A DNA stretch of 64,000 bases from an uncultured Dysosmobacter sp. (GCA_934565855.1 CAKTIO010000002.1:62001-126000); one strand, 5' to 3'; shown: positions 10,839-20,315, counted from the first letter of the stretch. Translations and numbers: made by a program. The notes: generated by a model not told the origin, from the letters alone.

Positions 10839-11924
10839 ATGGGTGATATTTCCAGAGAAACGCGGACGTCAGGCGAGCGGATCTCTTACCGGGTCCCCAA
10901 AGCGCAGGGACCGCGGATCGCGGCGGTGGGAGGCGGAAACGGGCTGTCCACCATGCTGCGCGGTCTGAAAAACTATACGGAAAACCTGACTGCCATTGTG
11001 ACGGTGGCAGATGACGGCGGCGGTTCCGGGCGGCTGCGGGAGGACCTGGGAATGCTGCCGCCGGGAGACATCCGCAACTGTATGGAGGCGCTGGCGAATA
11101 CAGAGCCGCTGATGAGCGAGCTGATGCACTACCGCTTCCGGGAGGGCTCTTTGGCGGGGCAGAGCTTTGGCAATCTGTTTTTGGCGGCACTGAACGGTAT
11201 TTCTCCGTCCTTTGATGTTGCCGTGACCCGGATGAGCCAGGTTCTGGCAATCACGGGAAGGGTTCTTCCGGTGACGACTGCGGATGTACAGCTGAAGGCG
11301 GAGTTTGAAAACGGCGCCAGCATTGTGGGGGAATCCAAAATCTTCTACTCCAAGAAGCAGCAGGACTGCCGTATCCGGCAGGTGCAGCTGCTGCCGGAGC
11401 ATCCAAAGGCACTGCCGGCGGCGGTCCGCGCCATCCAACAGGCGGATATGATCGTGCTGGGACCGGGCAGCCTGTATACCAGTATCATTCCTAATCTGCT
11501 GGTGGATGGCATTGTGGAGGCGATTCAGGAATCGGACGCATTGAAGGTTTATGTGTGCAACGTGATGACGGAGGATGGGGAGACAGAGGGCTACACAGTG
11601 TCCGACCATATCTCCGCCATTTTCCAGCATGCGGTGCCGGGACTGTTTAACATCTGCATGACCAACTCCGCTCCTATCCCCAAGGGCGTTGCCATGCGCT
11701 ATGCAGAGGAGGGTGCCGCGCCCATTGTATGTGATGTGCAGCGTTGCGCGGAGCTGGGGGTGGAGGTGATTCACCGCCCCATTGCAACCGTAAAAAACGG
11801 ATATGTCCGGCATGACCCTGGACATCTGGCGCGGGAGCTGATCCTGCTGCACGCAGCCAGAGGAATGCGGATCGCCGGAGACCGTCCGGGAAAGAACGTT
11901 TATTATCCGGAGCGGGAAAACTAA
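10839..11924 (+). CDS. yvcK: YvcK family gluconeogenesis/cell-shape factor
   Basis: This 361-residue protein belongs to the CofD/YvcK superfamily. YvcK binds UDP-sugars and is needed for normal wall synthesis and growth on gluconeogenic carbon sources in Bacillus. Visible signatures are AAVGGGNGLSTMLRGLK, VADDGGGSGRLREDLG and the PGDIRNCMEALA motif, and the GPGSLYTSIIPNLLV block. An extra Arg-rich N terminus of about 25 residues precedes the first strand. It lies between rapZ and whiA, a strongly conserved trio. Confidence 0.94.
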   Translation: MGDISRETRTSGERISYRVPKAQGPRIAAVGGGNGLSTMLRGLKNYTENLTAIVTVADDGGGSGRLREDLGMLPPGDIRNCMEALANTEPLMSELMHYRFREGSLAGQSFGNLFLAALNGISPSFDVAVTRMSQVLAITGRVLPVTTADVQLKAEFENGASIVGESKIFYSKKQQDCRIRQVQLLPEHPKALPAAVRAIQQADMIVLGPGSLYTSIIPNLLVDGIVEAIQESDALKVYVCNVMTEDGETEGYTVSDHISAIFQHAVPGLFNICMTNSAPIPKGVAMRYAEEGAAPIVCDVQRCAELGVEVIHRPIATVKNGYVRHDPGHLARELILLHAARGMRIAGDRPGKNVYYPEREN

Positions 11925-11941
11925 GGAAAGGAGCGGCAGGG

Positions 11942-12841
11942 ATGTCGTTTTCCTACGAGACAAAAAATGAATTGTGCAGGCTTCCGGTACAGAAGCTCTG
12001 CTGTGCCAGGGCGGAGGCCTATGGCATTCTGCTGTACTGCAATACCTTCAACAGCGCGGAGGTGCGGATCATTACGGAAAATCCGCAGTTTGCGCAGAGA
12101 CTGCCCCGCTTGTTCCGGCGGGCATTTAATCTGCAATTTGACCGTCAGCCGGAGAAGGAGCAGGAGGGAAAGAATATCTTTCAGATCGTTGACCCGGAAA
12201 AGCTGAACCGGATCATCAATCAGCTGGGCTTTGACCCGCAGCAGAACCTGGTGCTGCACATCAATTTCGGGATTTTGGAAGAGGACTGCTGCAAGGCTGC
12301 CTTTTTACGGGGTGTGTTCTTCGCGGGGGGAAGCATTACCGATCCCCAGAAGCGGTATCATCTGGAGCTGACCACCTCGCATCTGCAGGTCAGCCGGGAG
12401 CTGAATGTATTCTTGCAGGAGTGCGGATTCACTCCCAAGGATGTACCCAGAAACGGCAGCATGGTAACGTATTTCAAGCAGAGCGAGCATATTGAGGATT
12501 TTCTGACCATGATCGGCGCACCGGTGGCGGCAATGAACATGATGTCGGCGAAGATGGAGAAGGACCTGCGCAACAGCGTGAACCGGCGGCTGAACTGCGA
12601 CAGCGCCAATCTGGATAAGGCGGTGGAGGCGGCACAGGAGCAGCTGGAGGCGATCCGGAAGCTGCGGGAAGCCAACCTGCTGGAGCAGCTGCCGGACAAA
12701 CTGCAGCAAACAGCGGGGCTTCGGCTGGAAAACCCGGAGCTGACATTAAGTGAGTTGGCGGAGGAGTTTGATTCGCCAGTGACAAAATCCTGCCTAAACC
12801 ACCGGCTGAGAAAGCTGATCGCACTTGCGAAAGATTTATAA
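11942..12841 (+). CDS. whiA: DNA-binding protein WhiA
   Basis: WhiA is a DNA-binding protein with an N-terminal domain related to LAGLIDADG homing endonucleases and a C-terminal helix-turn-helix; it is linked to sporulation in Streptomyces and to division in Bacillus. The 299-residue product begins SFSYETKNELCRL, has the degenerate LAGLIDADG-like FLRGVFFAGGSITDP motif at about residues 120-135 and ends in the HTH region (LTLSELAEEFDSPVTKSCLN). A GAAAGGAGCGGCAGGG site precedes the ATG. Confidence 0.95.
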   Translation: MSFSYETKNELCRLPVQKLCCARAEAYGILLYCNTFNSAEVRIITENPQFAQRLPRLFRRAFNLQFDRQPEKEQEGKNIFQIVDPEKLNRIINQLGFDPQQNLVLHINFGILEEDCCKAAFLRGVFFAGGSITDPQKRYHLELTTSHLQVSRELNVFLQECGFTPKDVPRNGSMVTYFKQSEHIEDFLTMIGAPVAAMNMMSAKMEKDLRNSVNRRLNCDSANLDKAVEAAQEQLEAIRKLREANLLEQLPDKLQQTAGLRLENPELTLSELAEEFDSPVTKSCLNHRLRKLIALAKDL

Positions 12842-12855
12842 AAGGGGAGAGCATC

Positions 12856-13305
12856 GTGAATCGAATGGACTTGGCAAACCAGTACCACGCCAGAGGAATG
12901 AACTGCGCGCAAAGCGTGCTGCTGGCATTTTCGGACCTGACTCACCTGTCGGAGCAGCAGGCGCTGTCTCTTTCCTGCGGCTTTGGCGGCGGAGCCGCCA
13001 CCGGCGAGCTGTGCGGAGCCATCACCGGCGCAATCATGGTATTGGGCTTGGTGTTTCCCGTTGACCCGGAGCATATGGCGGAGAGCAAACGCCGGATGGT
13101 GCTGCTGACACGGGAGCTGCAGCAGCGGTTCCGAAAAAAGTTTGGCTATCTTCGCTGCGAGGACCTGCGGAGGGACCCCATCCAGCCGGAGGAGCTGTCT
13201 CCCGCCATGCAGGAGCTGGGCTTGACCAACCACTGTGACATTATGATCGTGGCGGCGGTGGAGCTTTTGGAGGAGTTGCTGCGGGAGCATTTGCAGAAAG
13301 ACTGA
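12856..13305 (+). CDS. C_GCAxxG_C_C family redox-type protein
   Basis: This 149-residue protein belongs to the C_GCAxxG_C_C family, small cysteine proteins of unproven function, often considered redox- or metal-active. Its motif is visible as GMNCAQSV near residue 17, then SCGFGGGAATGELCGAITGA, a third cysteine in RCEDL and a fourth in HCDIMIV near the end. The start is GTG (12856) behind AAAGGGGAGAG. It is inserted between whiA and dnaE and appears to be co-transcribed. Confidence 0.85.
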   Translation: MNRMDLANQYHARGMNCAQSVLLAFSDLTHLSEQQALSLSCGFGGGAATGELCGAITGAIMVLGLVFPVDPEHMAESKRRMVLLTRELQQRFRKKFGYLRCEDLRRDPIQPEELSPAMQELGLTNHCDIMIVAAVELLEELLREHLQKD

Positions 13306-13355
13306 CAGGGCGCTGGAATGACCGGCAACCACAGATAGAGAGATAGGAGCAGATC

Positions 13356-16300
13356 ATGTCCTTTGTTCACTTACATGTGCATACAGAATACAGCCTGCTG
13401 GACGGTGCCTGCCGCATCCGGGAGCTGCCGAAGGTCATCAAGGAGCTGGGGCAGACAGCGTGTGCCATTACGGACCACGGCGTTATGTACGGTGCCATCG
13501 ACTTTTACCGTGCCTGCAAGGCGGAGGGCATCCACCCGGTCATTGGCTGCGAGGTATATGTAACGCCGCAGGGACGGAGTAGGTTTGATAAGATCCACGA
13601 GTTTGATGCGGAGAGCCGCCATCTGGTGTTGCTGTGTGAAAACGAAACAGGCTACCGGAACCTCTCGTATATGGTGTCTATGGCGTGGGTAGAGGGCTTT
13701 TACATTCGCCCCAGGATCGACCTGGAGCTGCTGCGGGAACATCATGAGGGACTGATTGCGCTGTCTGCCTGCCTGGCGGGCGAGATCCCGCGGCGGCTGC
13801 GCAACGGCGAGTACGAAAACGCAAAGGCGTATGCACTGGAAATGAGCCGGATTTTTGGACCGGACCATTTTTATCTGGAATTGCAGGACCACGGTATCCC
13901 GGACCAGGCGCGGGTGAATCAGGGGATCCTGAAGCTGCACCAGGAGACAGGGCTGCCGATGGTCTGCACCAATGACGCCCACTACCTGAAGAAGGAGGAT
14001 GCAGAGGCGCATGATATCCTGCTGTGCATCCAGACGGGAAAAACGGTGGACGATGAAAACCGGATGCGCTATGAGCCGCAGAATTTCTATCTGCGCTCCG
14101 AGGAGGAGATGCAGGCACTGTTCGGCGGCTATGAGGACGCTTTGGAAAATACGGCAAGGATCGCGCAGCGCTGCCAGCTGGAGTTTACCTTTGGAAAATA
14201 CCACCTGCCGGAATTTCAGCTTCCGGAGGGCTATGACTCCTATTCTTACCTGAAGGAGCTTTGCCAGCAGGGATACCGGGAACGCTATGGCGAGGGAACG
14301 CCGGAGCTTCGCAGGCAGCTGGATTACGAGCTGGAAATGATCCATCAGATGGGCTTTACGGACTATTTCCTGATTGTATCCGACTTTGTCCGTTACGCCA
14401 AGGAGCAGAACATTCCCGTGGGACCGGGACGCGGCAGCGCTGCCGGCAGCATGGTTTCCTACTGTCTCCACATCACAGATATCGACCCCATGAAGTACAG
14501 CCTGTACTTTGAACGCTTCCTGAACCCGGAGCGTGTCAGTATGCCGGATATCGACATGGACTTCGGTGACACCCGCCGGGGAGAGGTGGTGGAATATGTG
14601 CGCCGGAAATATGGGGACGACCGTGTGGCGCAGATCGTGACCTTTGGCACGATGGCGGCGAGGGGCGTGATCCGGGACGTGGGGCGCGTTATGGGAATGC
14701 CCTATGCGGATGTAGATGTGATCGCGAAGCTGATTCCGGGCGGTCCCGGAAATCTGCATATTACCCTGAAGGATGCGCTGCGGCTGAGCAAGCCCCTGGC
14801 GGAGCTTTATGAGCAGGACGAAAGAGTCCGGAAGCTTATTGACACGGCGCAAAAGCTGGAGGGAATGCCGCGCAACGCATCGACCCATGCCGCCGGCGTG
14901 GTTATCACCAAACGCCCGGTTTACGAGTATGTGCCGCTGGCGCGCAACGACGAATCCGTGGTGTGCCAATACATCATGACCACGCTGGAAGAGCTGGGCT
15001 TGCTGAAAATGGACTTTTTGGGTCTGCGGAACCTGACGGTTCTGGATGATGCGGTCAAGATGGTGCAGCGGTATGACCCGACCTTCCAGTTGAAGGATAT
15101 TCCGGAGAATGATGCTGCCACCTTTGAGATGATTGGACAGGGGAAAACCTCCGGTGTGTTCCAAATGGAGTCCAACGGTATGACCGGCGTCTGCGTCAGC
15201 ATGAAGCCGCAGAATATCGAGGACATCACGGCAATCATCGCACTGTACCGCCCGGGACCGATGGATTCCATTCCCAGGTTTATTGCCTGCAAGCAGAATC
15301 CGAAGCTGATTTCCTATAAGCATCCGTCTCTGGAGCCGATTCTTTCCGTCACTTACGGGTGCATCGTGTATCAGGAGCAGGTCATCGAAATTTTCCGCAA
15401 GCTTGCCGGGTATTCTCTGGGACAGGCGGATATGGTGCGCCGCGCCATTTCCAAGAAAAAGGCGGCGCAGATCCAGAAGGAAAAGGATACGTTCATCCAC
15501 GGCGACGAGGGGCGAAAAATCCCGGGCTGTGTAGCAAACGGGATCAGCCAGGAGACAGCGGAGGCAATCTATCAGGAGATTTACGATTTTGCCAATTACG
15601 CCTTTAACAAGGCGCACGCGGTGTCCTACGCGGTGGTGGCGTATCAGACCGCATATCTGAAGTGCCACTACTGCAAGGAGTATATGGCGGCGCTGATGAC
15701 GTCTGTGCTGGACAATTCGGAAAAAATCGCGGGGTATATGAACGAGTGCAAGGACTGCGGAATTTTGCTGCTGCCGCCGGATATCAACCATTCCTATGAC
15801 CACTTTACCGTGGAGGATCAGGGCATCCGGTTTGGTCTTGCCGCGGTAAAAAACATTGGGCGCGGCTTCATTCAGGCAGTGGTGCGGGAACGGAAGAACG
15901 GGCTGTTTACCTCGCTGAGCGATTTCTGTGAGCGCATGACCGGAAATGAATTGAATAAGCGCGCAATGGAAAACCTGATCCGCTGCGGTGCCTTTGATTC
16001 TCTGGGGGCAAAGCGGTCTCAGCTGATCCAGGTATATGAGCGGGTGATGGATTCCATCGCGGATAGCAGAAGGCAGAATGTGGAGGGACAACTGGATTTC
16101 TTCTCCATGACCGCGCTGGGAAGCGCGGAGCCGGCTGCGAAAAAGGAAGTGGACCTGCCTAATATCCCGGAGTTTACCCAGCAGGAGCTGATGACGATGG
16201 AAAAGGAGACGACGGGACTTTATCTGTCTGGTCATCCAATGGACGCCTACCGGGAGCGTATCAGCCAGCTGGGCGTTCCCACCATCGGCTCGATTTTGGA

Positions 16301-16856
16301 GGACTTTGCGCAGGAGAGCGGACCCACCAGATTTGCGGATGAGCAGCGGGTGACTGTGTGCGGTGTGGTAACGTCCAGCAAAACGAAGACCACTAAAAAC
16401 AACAGCCTGATGGCATACGTTGTGGTGGAGGATGACACCGCAGCCATAGAGCTGCTGTGTTTTTCCCGGGTGCTGGAAACCTGCGGCAGCTACCTGCGGG
16501 AGAATCAGGCAGTAATTATCAAGGGCAAGCTGTCTGTCCGGGATGAAAAAGCCCCCCAGATCATGTGCGACAGCGCTTATCCGCTGGATGGCGCGATGGA
16601 GCAGCCGGAGGAGAAGCTGCCGCCAAAGGGCGGAAAGCTTCTTCCGGGAAAGATCCTGTATCTGAAATTCCCCTCAAAGGACAGTCCGGAGCTGGCGCAT
16701 ATGAAGCTGGTGTTGACCATGTTTCCGGGAACAACGCCAGTGAAAATGGTCATGGCGGATACCAGAAGGGTGCTTGGAACGGCGTGCCAGCTGCACCGGG
16801 CACTGATCGGGGAGTTGAAGGAAACTCTGGGCGAAGAGAATGTCGTGATCAAATAA
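13356..16856 (+). CDS. dnaE: DNA polymerase III subunit alpha (DnaE)
   Basis: DnaE is a replicative DNA polymerase; in Firmicutes it extends primers before handover to PolC. The 1166-residue product has the N-terminal PHP domain (HLHVHTEYSLLDGACR), the polymerase core with the catalytic PDIDMDF motif at about residue 400, the GPGRGSAAGS nucleotide-binding block, helix-hairpin-helix region, and a C-terminal OB-fold (VCGVVTSSKTKTTKNN). It lacks a PolC-type exonuclease insertion. It ends the operon and is followed at once by a strong terminator. Confidence 0.97.
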   Translation: MSFVHLHVHTEYSLLDGACRIRELPKVIKELGQTACAITDHGVMYGAIDFYRACKAEGIHPVIGCEVYVTPQGRSRFDKIHEFDAESRHLVLLCENETGYRNLSYMVSMAWVEGFYIRPRIDLELLREHHEGLIALSACLAGEIPRRLRNGEYENAKAYALEMSRIFGPDHFYLELQDHGIPDQARVNQGILKLHQETGLPMVCTNDAHYLKKEDAEAHDILLCIQTGKTVDDENRMRYEPQNFYLRSEEEMQALFGGYEDALENTARIAQRCQLEFTFGKYHLPEFQLPEGYDSYSYLKELCQQGYRERYGEGTPELRRQLDYELEMIHQMGFTDYFLIVSDFVRYAKEQNIPVGPGRGSAAGSMVSYCLHITDIDPMKYSLYFERFLNPERVSMPDIDMDFGDTRRGEVVEYVRRKYGDDRVAQIVTFGTMAARGVIRDVGRVMGMPYADVDVIAKLIPGGPGNLHITLKDALRLSKPLAELYEQDERVRKLIDTAQKLEGMPRNASTHAAGVVITKRPVYEYVPLARNDESVVCQYIMTTLEELGLLKMDFLGLRNLTVLDDAVKMVQRYDPTFQLKDIPENDAATFEMIGQGKTSGVFQMESNGMTGVCVSMKPQNIEDITAIIALYRPGPMDSIPRFIACKQNPKLISYKHPSLEPILSVTYGCIVYQEQVIEIFRKLAGYSLGQADMVRRAISKKKAAQIQKEKDTFIHGDEGRKIPGCVANGISQETAEAIYQEIYDFANYAFNKAHAVSYAVVAYQTAYLKCHYCKEYMAALMTSVLDNSEKIAGYMNECKDCGILLLPPDINHSYDHFTVEDQGIRFGLAAVKNIGRGFIQAVVRERKNGLFTSLSDFCERMTGNELNKRAMENLIRCGAFDSLGAKRSQLIQVYERVMDSIADSRRQNVEGQLDFFSMTALGSAEPAAKKEVDLPNIPEFTQQELMTMEKETTGLYLSGHPMDAYRERISQLGVPTIGSILEDFAQESGPTRFADEQRVTVCGVVTSSKTKTTKNNSLMAYVVVEDDTAAIELLCFSRVLETCGSYLRENQAVIIKGKLSVRDEKAPQIMCDSAYPLDGAMEQPEEKLPPKGGKLLPGKILYLKFPSKDSPELAHMKLVLTMFPGTTPVKMVMADTRRVLGTACQLHRALIGELKETLGEENVVIK

Positions 16857-16868
16857 AGAGTGAATTTC

Positions 16869-16912
16869 ACCCCCGTGAAGCGCGGCTTGCCGCTCCACGG
16901 GGGTACTTTTTA
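16869..16912 (+). terminator. Terminator of the hprK-dnaE operon
   Basis: ACCCCCGTG (16869-16877) pairs with CACGGGGGT (16896-16904), with an inner GCGGC/GCCGC stem, followed by CTTTTT. Confidence 0.9.
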
Positions 16913-16956
16913 CTGTTCATATTAGATTTTCTTATGAAAAAGCAGCGGAAGAAAAA

Positions 16957-16985
16957 TTGATATGTGCATGGAAAGCGATTACAAT
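16957..16985 (+). promoter_or_regulatory. Promoter of the redox accessory operon
   Basis: TTGATA (16957-16962) and TACAAT (16980-16985) are 17 bases apart, 30 bp before the FMN reductase start. Confidence 0.75.
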
Positions 16986-17014
16986 GGAATTACAAAGAAC
17001 AGGGGGTCTTATGG

Positions 17015-17545
17015 ATGAAGGTGCTTGCCATCAGCGCCAGCCCGCGAAAGGGCGGTAATTCCGATGTGCTGTGCGATGAGTTTTTAAAGGGTGCGGCGGA
17101 AAAGGGACATCAGGTGCAAAAGCTTCGTCTGGCAGAAAAGAAGATTGCGCCCTGCCTTGCCTGCTATGGCTGTGCAGAGAGCCACGTCTGTGTCCGGAAC
17201 GACGATATGGCGGAGGTTCTGGATGCGTTGAAGGCAGCGGATGTCATTGTGCTGGCGTCCCCGGTCTACTTTTACTCCGTCTGCGCTCAGATGAAGACCA
17301 TGATCGACCGGTGTCTGGCGGATTATCTATCTATCCGAGACAAGATTTTTTACCTCATTGTTACAGCTGCCGATCCACAGCACAGCGCGGCGGATGAAAC
17401 ACTGTCGGATTTCCGCGGATATCTGCGCTGCCTGCCGGGCGCAAGGGAAGCGGGGGTTATCCTTGGCACCGGTACCTGGGACAGCGGAGACGTTTACCGT
17501 CATCCTGCAAGGAAGGAAGCATACGAAATGGGAAGGAGTATTTAA
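17015..17545 (+). CDS. NADPH-dependent FMN reductase / flavodoxin-like oxidoreductase
   Basis: This 176-residue protein has the flavodoxin-like fold of the NADPH-dependent FMN reductase family. The phosphate-binding loop ISASPRKGGNSD lies at residues 5-16 and the second flavin motif LASPVYFYSVCAQMKTMIDR is in the middle. The CLACYGCAESHVC segment is typical of the subfamily often called iron-sulfur flavoproteins or multimeric flavodoxins, though a cluster cannot be proven from sequence. The ATG at 17015 directly follows CAGGGGGTCTT; an earlier frame extension to 16964 lacks a ribosome site and crosses the promoter -10. It begins a six-gene redox operon. Confidence 0.85.
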   Translation: MKVLAISASPRKGGNSDVLCDEFLKGAAEKGHQVQKLRLAEKKIAPCLACYGCAESHVCVRNDDMAEVLDALKAADVIVLASPVYFYSVCAQMKTMIDRCLADYLSIRDKIFYLIVTAADPQHSAADETLSDFRGYLRCLPGAREAGVILGTGTWDSGDVYRHPARKEAYEMGRSI

Positions 17546-17546
17546 C

Positions 17547-18662
17547 ATGGATCGAATTCAAAAGAACTTTGGCTTTGGCTGCATGCGTCTGCCGATGAAG
17601 GACGGCGAGGTGGACACGGTTGAAATGAACCGCATGGTGGATACATTTTTGGATGCGGGCTTTAACTATTTTGACACAGCGCACGGCTATTTGCAGGGAA
17701 AGAGCGAGTTGGCGCTGAAGGAGTGCCTGACCAGCCGTTATCCCAGAGACCGCTACATTTTGACCAATAAGCTGACCGCCAACTTTTTCAAAAAGGAGGA
17801 GGACATCCGTCCCTTCTTTGAAAGCCAGCTGAAGGTATGCGGCGTGGATTACTTTGATTTTTATCTGATGCATGCTCAGGGAGCGGGAAATTATCCGCGT
17901 TTTCAAAGATGTCATGCCTATGAAACGGCACTTGCGCTGAAGGCGGAGGGAAAGGTCCGCCATGTGGGTATTTCCTTCCATGACCGCGCCGAGATGCTGG
18001 AACAGATTCTGACGGATCATCCAGAGGTAGAGGTTGTGCAGATCCAGTTCAACTATGTGGATTATGACGATCCTGCGGTCCAGAGCCGGAAATGCTATGA
18101 GGTCTGCCGGAAGTACAACAAGCCTGTTCTGGTTATGGAACCGGTGAAGGGCGGCAATCTGGTGAACCTGCCGGAGGACGCGAAGGCAGTATTGGAGGAG
18201 CTGCACGGCGGAAGCCCTGCCAGCTATGCACTCCGCTTTGCGGCGGGCTTCCCTGGCATGCTGATGGTGCTTTCCGGTATGAGCAATTTGCAGCAGATGC
18301 AGGACAACATCTCGTTCATGAAGGATTTCCAGCCCTTGAATGAGAAGGAACTGGCGGCGGTGAAAAAGGTCCAGGAGATTTTCAGAAGTAAGCATCTGAT
18401 TCCCTGCACCGCCTGCCGCTACTGTACGGATGGCTGTCCGAAGCAGATATCCATTCCGGACCTGTTTGCTACGATGAACACCGAGCAGATCTATCATGAC
18501 TGGAACGCGGACTACTATTACAACTTTGTCCATACAGCACCGGGACGGAAGGCGTCTGACTGTCTGAAATGCGGTAAGTGCGAAGCGGTTTGTCCGCAGC
18601 ATCTGCCCATCCGTAAGCTGTTGGAAGACGTAGCAGAGGAATTTGAGAAAGTAAAGGCATGA
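17547..18662 (+). CDS. Aldo/keto reductase with C-terminal 4Fe-4S domain
   Basis: This 371-residue protein combines an aldo/keto reductase barrel with a ferredoxin-like tail. The AKR part shows the Asp/Tyr region NYFDTAHGYLQGKSE, the lysine of YILTNKL and the histidine of FYLMHAQGAG. The tail carries CTACRYCTDGCPK and CLKCGKCEAVCPQ, enough cysteines for two [4Fe-4S] clusters. Such proteins are common in anaerobes; their substrates are mostly unknown. The ATG at 17547 is one base after the previous stop, with GGGAAGGAG before it. A paralogue lies at 22499. Confidence 0.9.
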   Translation: MDRIQKNFGFGCMRLPMKDGEVDTVEMNRMVDTFLDAGFNYFDTAHGYLQGKSELALKECLTSRYPRDRYILTNKLTANFFKKEEDIRPFFESQLKVCGVDYFDFYLMHAQGAGNYPRFQRCHAYETALALKAEGKVRHVGISFHDRAEMLEQILTDHPEVEVVQIQFNYVDYDDPAVQSRKCYEVCRKYNKPVLVMEPVKGGNLVNLPEDAKAVLEELHGGSPASYALRFAAGFPGMLMVLSGMSNLQQMQDNISFMKDFQPLNEKELAAVKKVQEIFRSKHLIPCTACRYCTDGCPKQISIPDLFATMNTEQIYHDWNADYYYNFVHTAPGRKASDCLKCGKCEAVCPQHLPIRKLLEDVAEEFEKVKA

Positions 18663-18675
18663 GGAGGAACAGAGC

Positions 18676-19188
18676 ATGGCGGCTTTGATCGCATTTTACT
18701 CCCGGGCGGGAGAGAACTATTTCGGCGGAAAAATGCGCCGGATCACTGTAGGCAACACGGAAAAGGCTGCGGAGCTGCTGGCGGATATTACAGGCGGAGA
18801 GCTGTTTCAGATCCGGCAGGCAGAGCCGTATTCCGAGGATTACCGGACCTGCGTGGAGCAGGCGCGGGAGGATTGGCAGCGCAACGCCCGTCCAAAGGTG
18901 CTGGACCTGCCGGAGGATCTGGATGCGTATGAGGAAATTTATTTGGGCTACCCCAACTATTGCGGTACCATGCCAATGGCGGTGTATACGTTTTTGGAGA
19001 CCTATGACCTGACGGGAAAGACCATCCACCCCTTCTGCACCCACGAGGGCAGCGGACTTTCCGATACAGAACGGGATATCCAGAGGGCTGCGCCGGGCGC
19101 GGTGGTTACCCGTGGAATTGCGATCCACGGCAGCAGCGTGGACAATGCTGCTCCGGCATTGGAGCGGTGGGTCCGGGAGGTTCGGTGA
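18676..19188 (+). CDS. Flavodoxin
   Basis: This 170-residue flavodoxin binds FMN and likely serves as a low-potential electron carrier. The N-terminal strand and phosphate loop read ALIAFYSRAGENYFGG with a following GNTEKAAELLADI, and the second FMN loop reads EIYLGYPNYCGTMPM. The C-terminal FCTHEGSGLS block is typical of the family that contains YSRSGEN-type flavodoxins. A GAGGAGGAACAG site precedes the ATG. It lies between the aldo/keto reductase and the acetyltransferase in the same operon. Confidence 0.9.
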   Translation: MAALIAFYSRAGENYFGGKMRRITVGNTEKAAELLADITGGELFQIRQAEPYSEDYRTCVEQAREDWQRNARPKVLDLPEDLDAYEEIYLGYPNYCGTMPMAVYTFLETYDLTGKTIHPFCTHEGSGLSDTERDIQRAAPGAVVTRGIAIHGSSVDNAAPALERWVREVR

Positions 19189-19190
19189 GT

Positions 19191-19751
19191 ATGGATTGTG
19201 AAGAGATTCGGGTCGATCTTCGCAAGACCAGCCCGCAGAACTGGGCGGAAAGCCAGCGCTGTGCAAGGCTGTTGTTTCAGTTGAACCATACCATGCCATT
19301 TACAGAGGAATATAACACCCTTCTGCGGGAACTGTTTGGTGAGAATCTTGGAGAGGGCAGTTCCATTGCTCCTCCGCTCAGCGGTGCGTGTGTCAGCTCT
19401 GTGAAGATTGGAAAAAATGTGGTCATCAATTCCAATCTTCTGGCAATGGCGCGGGGCGGCATTACCATTGAGGACAATGCCATGATCGCGGCAAATGTGC
19501 AGCTGATCTCCAACAATCACGATCCCTATGACCTGTGGGTGCTGACCTGCAAGCCAGTGCTGGTCCGGGAATCTGCATGGATCGGAGCGGGGGCAACGGT
19601 CCTGCCCGGCGTGTGTATCGGACGCCACGCCATTGTGGGCGCCGGCGCGGTTGTAACCCGGGATGTACCGGACTACGCTGTGGCGGTGGGCAACCCTGCC
19701 AGAGTTGTAAAATGGCTGGACAAAGAGAAATTCAAGGAGCACGCAGAATGA
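19191..19751 (+). CDS. Left-handed beta-helix acetyltransferase (maltose O-acetyltransferase-like)
   Basis: This 186-residue protein has a hexapeptide-repeat domain of the LacA/Maa type from about residue 70 on (VKIGKNVVINSNL, GGITIEDNAMIAANVQLIS, WIGAGATVLPGVCIG, HAIVGAGAVVTRDVPDYAV). The family moves an acetyl group from acetyl-CoA to sugars or similar acceptors; the histidine in NNHDPYD is the expected catalytic base. The acceptor is unknown. Its TGA overlaps the ATG of the next flavodoxin (ATGA), so the two are translationally coupled. Confidence 0.88.
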   Translation: MDCEEIRVDLRKTSPQNWAESQRCARLLFQLNHTMPFTEEYNTLLRELFGENLGEGSSIAPPLSGACVSSVKIGKNVVINSNLLAMARGGITIEDNAMIAANVQLISNNHDPYDLWVLTCKPVLVRESAWIGAGATVLPGVCIGRHAIVGAGAVVTRDVPDYAVAVGNPARVVKWLDKEKFKEHAE

Positions 19752-20245
19752 AAAAGCTATTGATTGTTTACTATTCCTAGTCAAATGGCAATACGGAGCG
19801 CATTGCCAAACAGCTGCAAAGGACGGCTGGCGGCGATTTGCTGAGAATTGACACCGCCGTGCCGTATACAGGCGGCTATGACGCCGTGGTGGAACAGGGA
19901 CAGGCAGAGGTCCAGCGGGGCTATGAGCCGGAGCTGAAGCCGTTTTCCCCCTCCGTTGCGGATTATGATGTGGTGGCAGTCGGTACGCCAACGTGGTGGT
20001 ACACGATGGCTCCCGCTGTAAAAACCTTTCTGCATAGCCAGAATTTTTCCGGTAAGACCGTGGTTCCCTTTATGACCAACGGCGGCTGGCCCGGTCATGT
20101 GATCCGGGATATGAAAGCCTTTTGCCCCGGCGCGGCATTTGCCTGTGAAATGCAGGTCCGGTTCGATTCCAATGGAGGAGACCATCTGGAAACGCCGGAG
20201 GCGGATATCGCAGCCTGGGCACAGAGTGTCAAGGCACTTTTATAA
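19748..20245 (+). pseudogene. Flavodoxin interrupted by an in-frame TAG
   Basis: The frame starts at the ATG overlapping the upstream stop, behind AAGGAGCACGCAG, and encodes MKKLLIVYYS, then a TAG at 19778-19780 (codon 11), then SNGNTERIAKQLQRTAG and an otherwise complete flavodoxin to the TAA at 20243. Related flavodoxins usually have Trp or another residue in this exact spot of the FMN phosphate loop (YYSxSNGNT), and TGG to TAG is one base change. The remainder shows no other lesion (second loop VVAVGTPTWWYTMAPAVKTFL). It is therefore either a very young nonsense mutant, a sequence error, or a gene read through at UAG. An internal restart at the TTG of 19838 would lose the FMN loop. Confidence 0.75.
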
Positions 20246-20315
20246 CAGAAATAGGTTGTGAACAAAGCTTTGCCAAGCAGGAAAATGCTCTTGGCAGAGG
20301 AAAGGAGCAAATAAA

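Noticed and set aside
13371..16235. 954-codon open frame antisense to dnaE
   Set aside because: It lies exactly opposite a perfect dnaE, its translation has no recognisable domain and is rich in His/Arg/Gln/Leu as expected from the codon bias of the sense gene.
17358..17546. N-terminal extension of the first aldo/keto reductase by 63 codons
   Set aside because: It overlaps the FMN reductase out of frame, while ATG 17547 has a good ribosome site and matches the family start.
19748..20245. Pyrrolysine or selenocysteine insertion in the flavodoxin
   Set aside because: Nothing in the window supports it (no pyl genes, no special downstream structure seen); a simple TGG-to-TAG change is the default, although the absence of TAG stops keeps recoding open.
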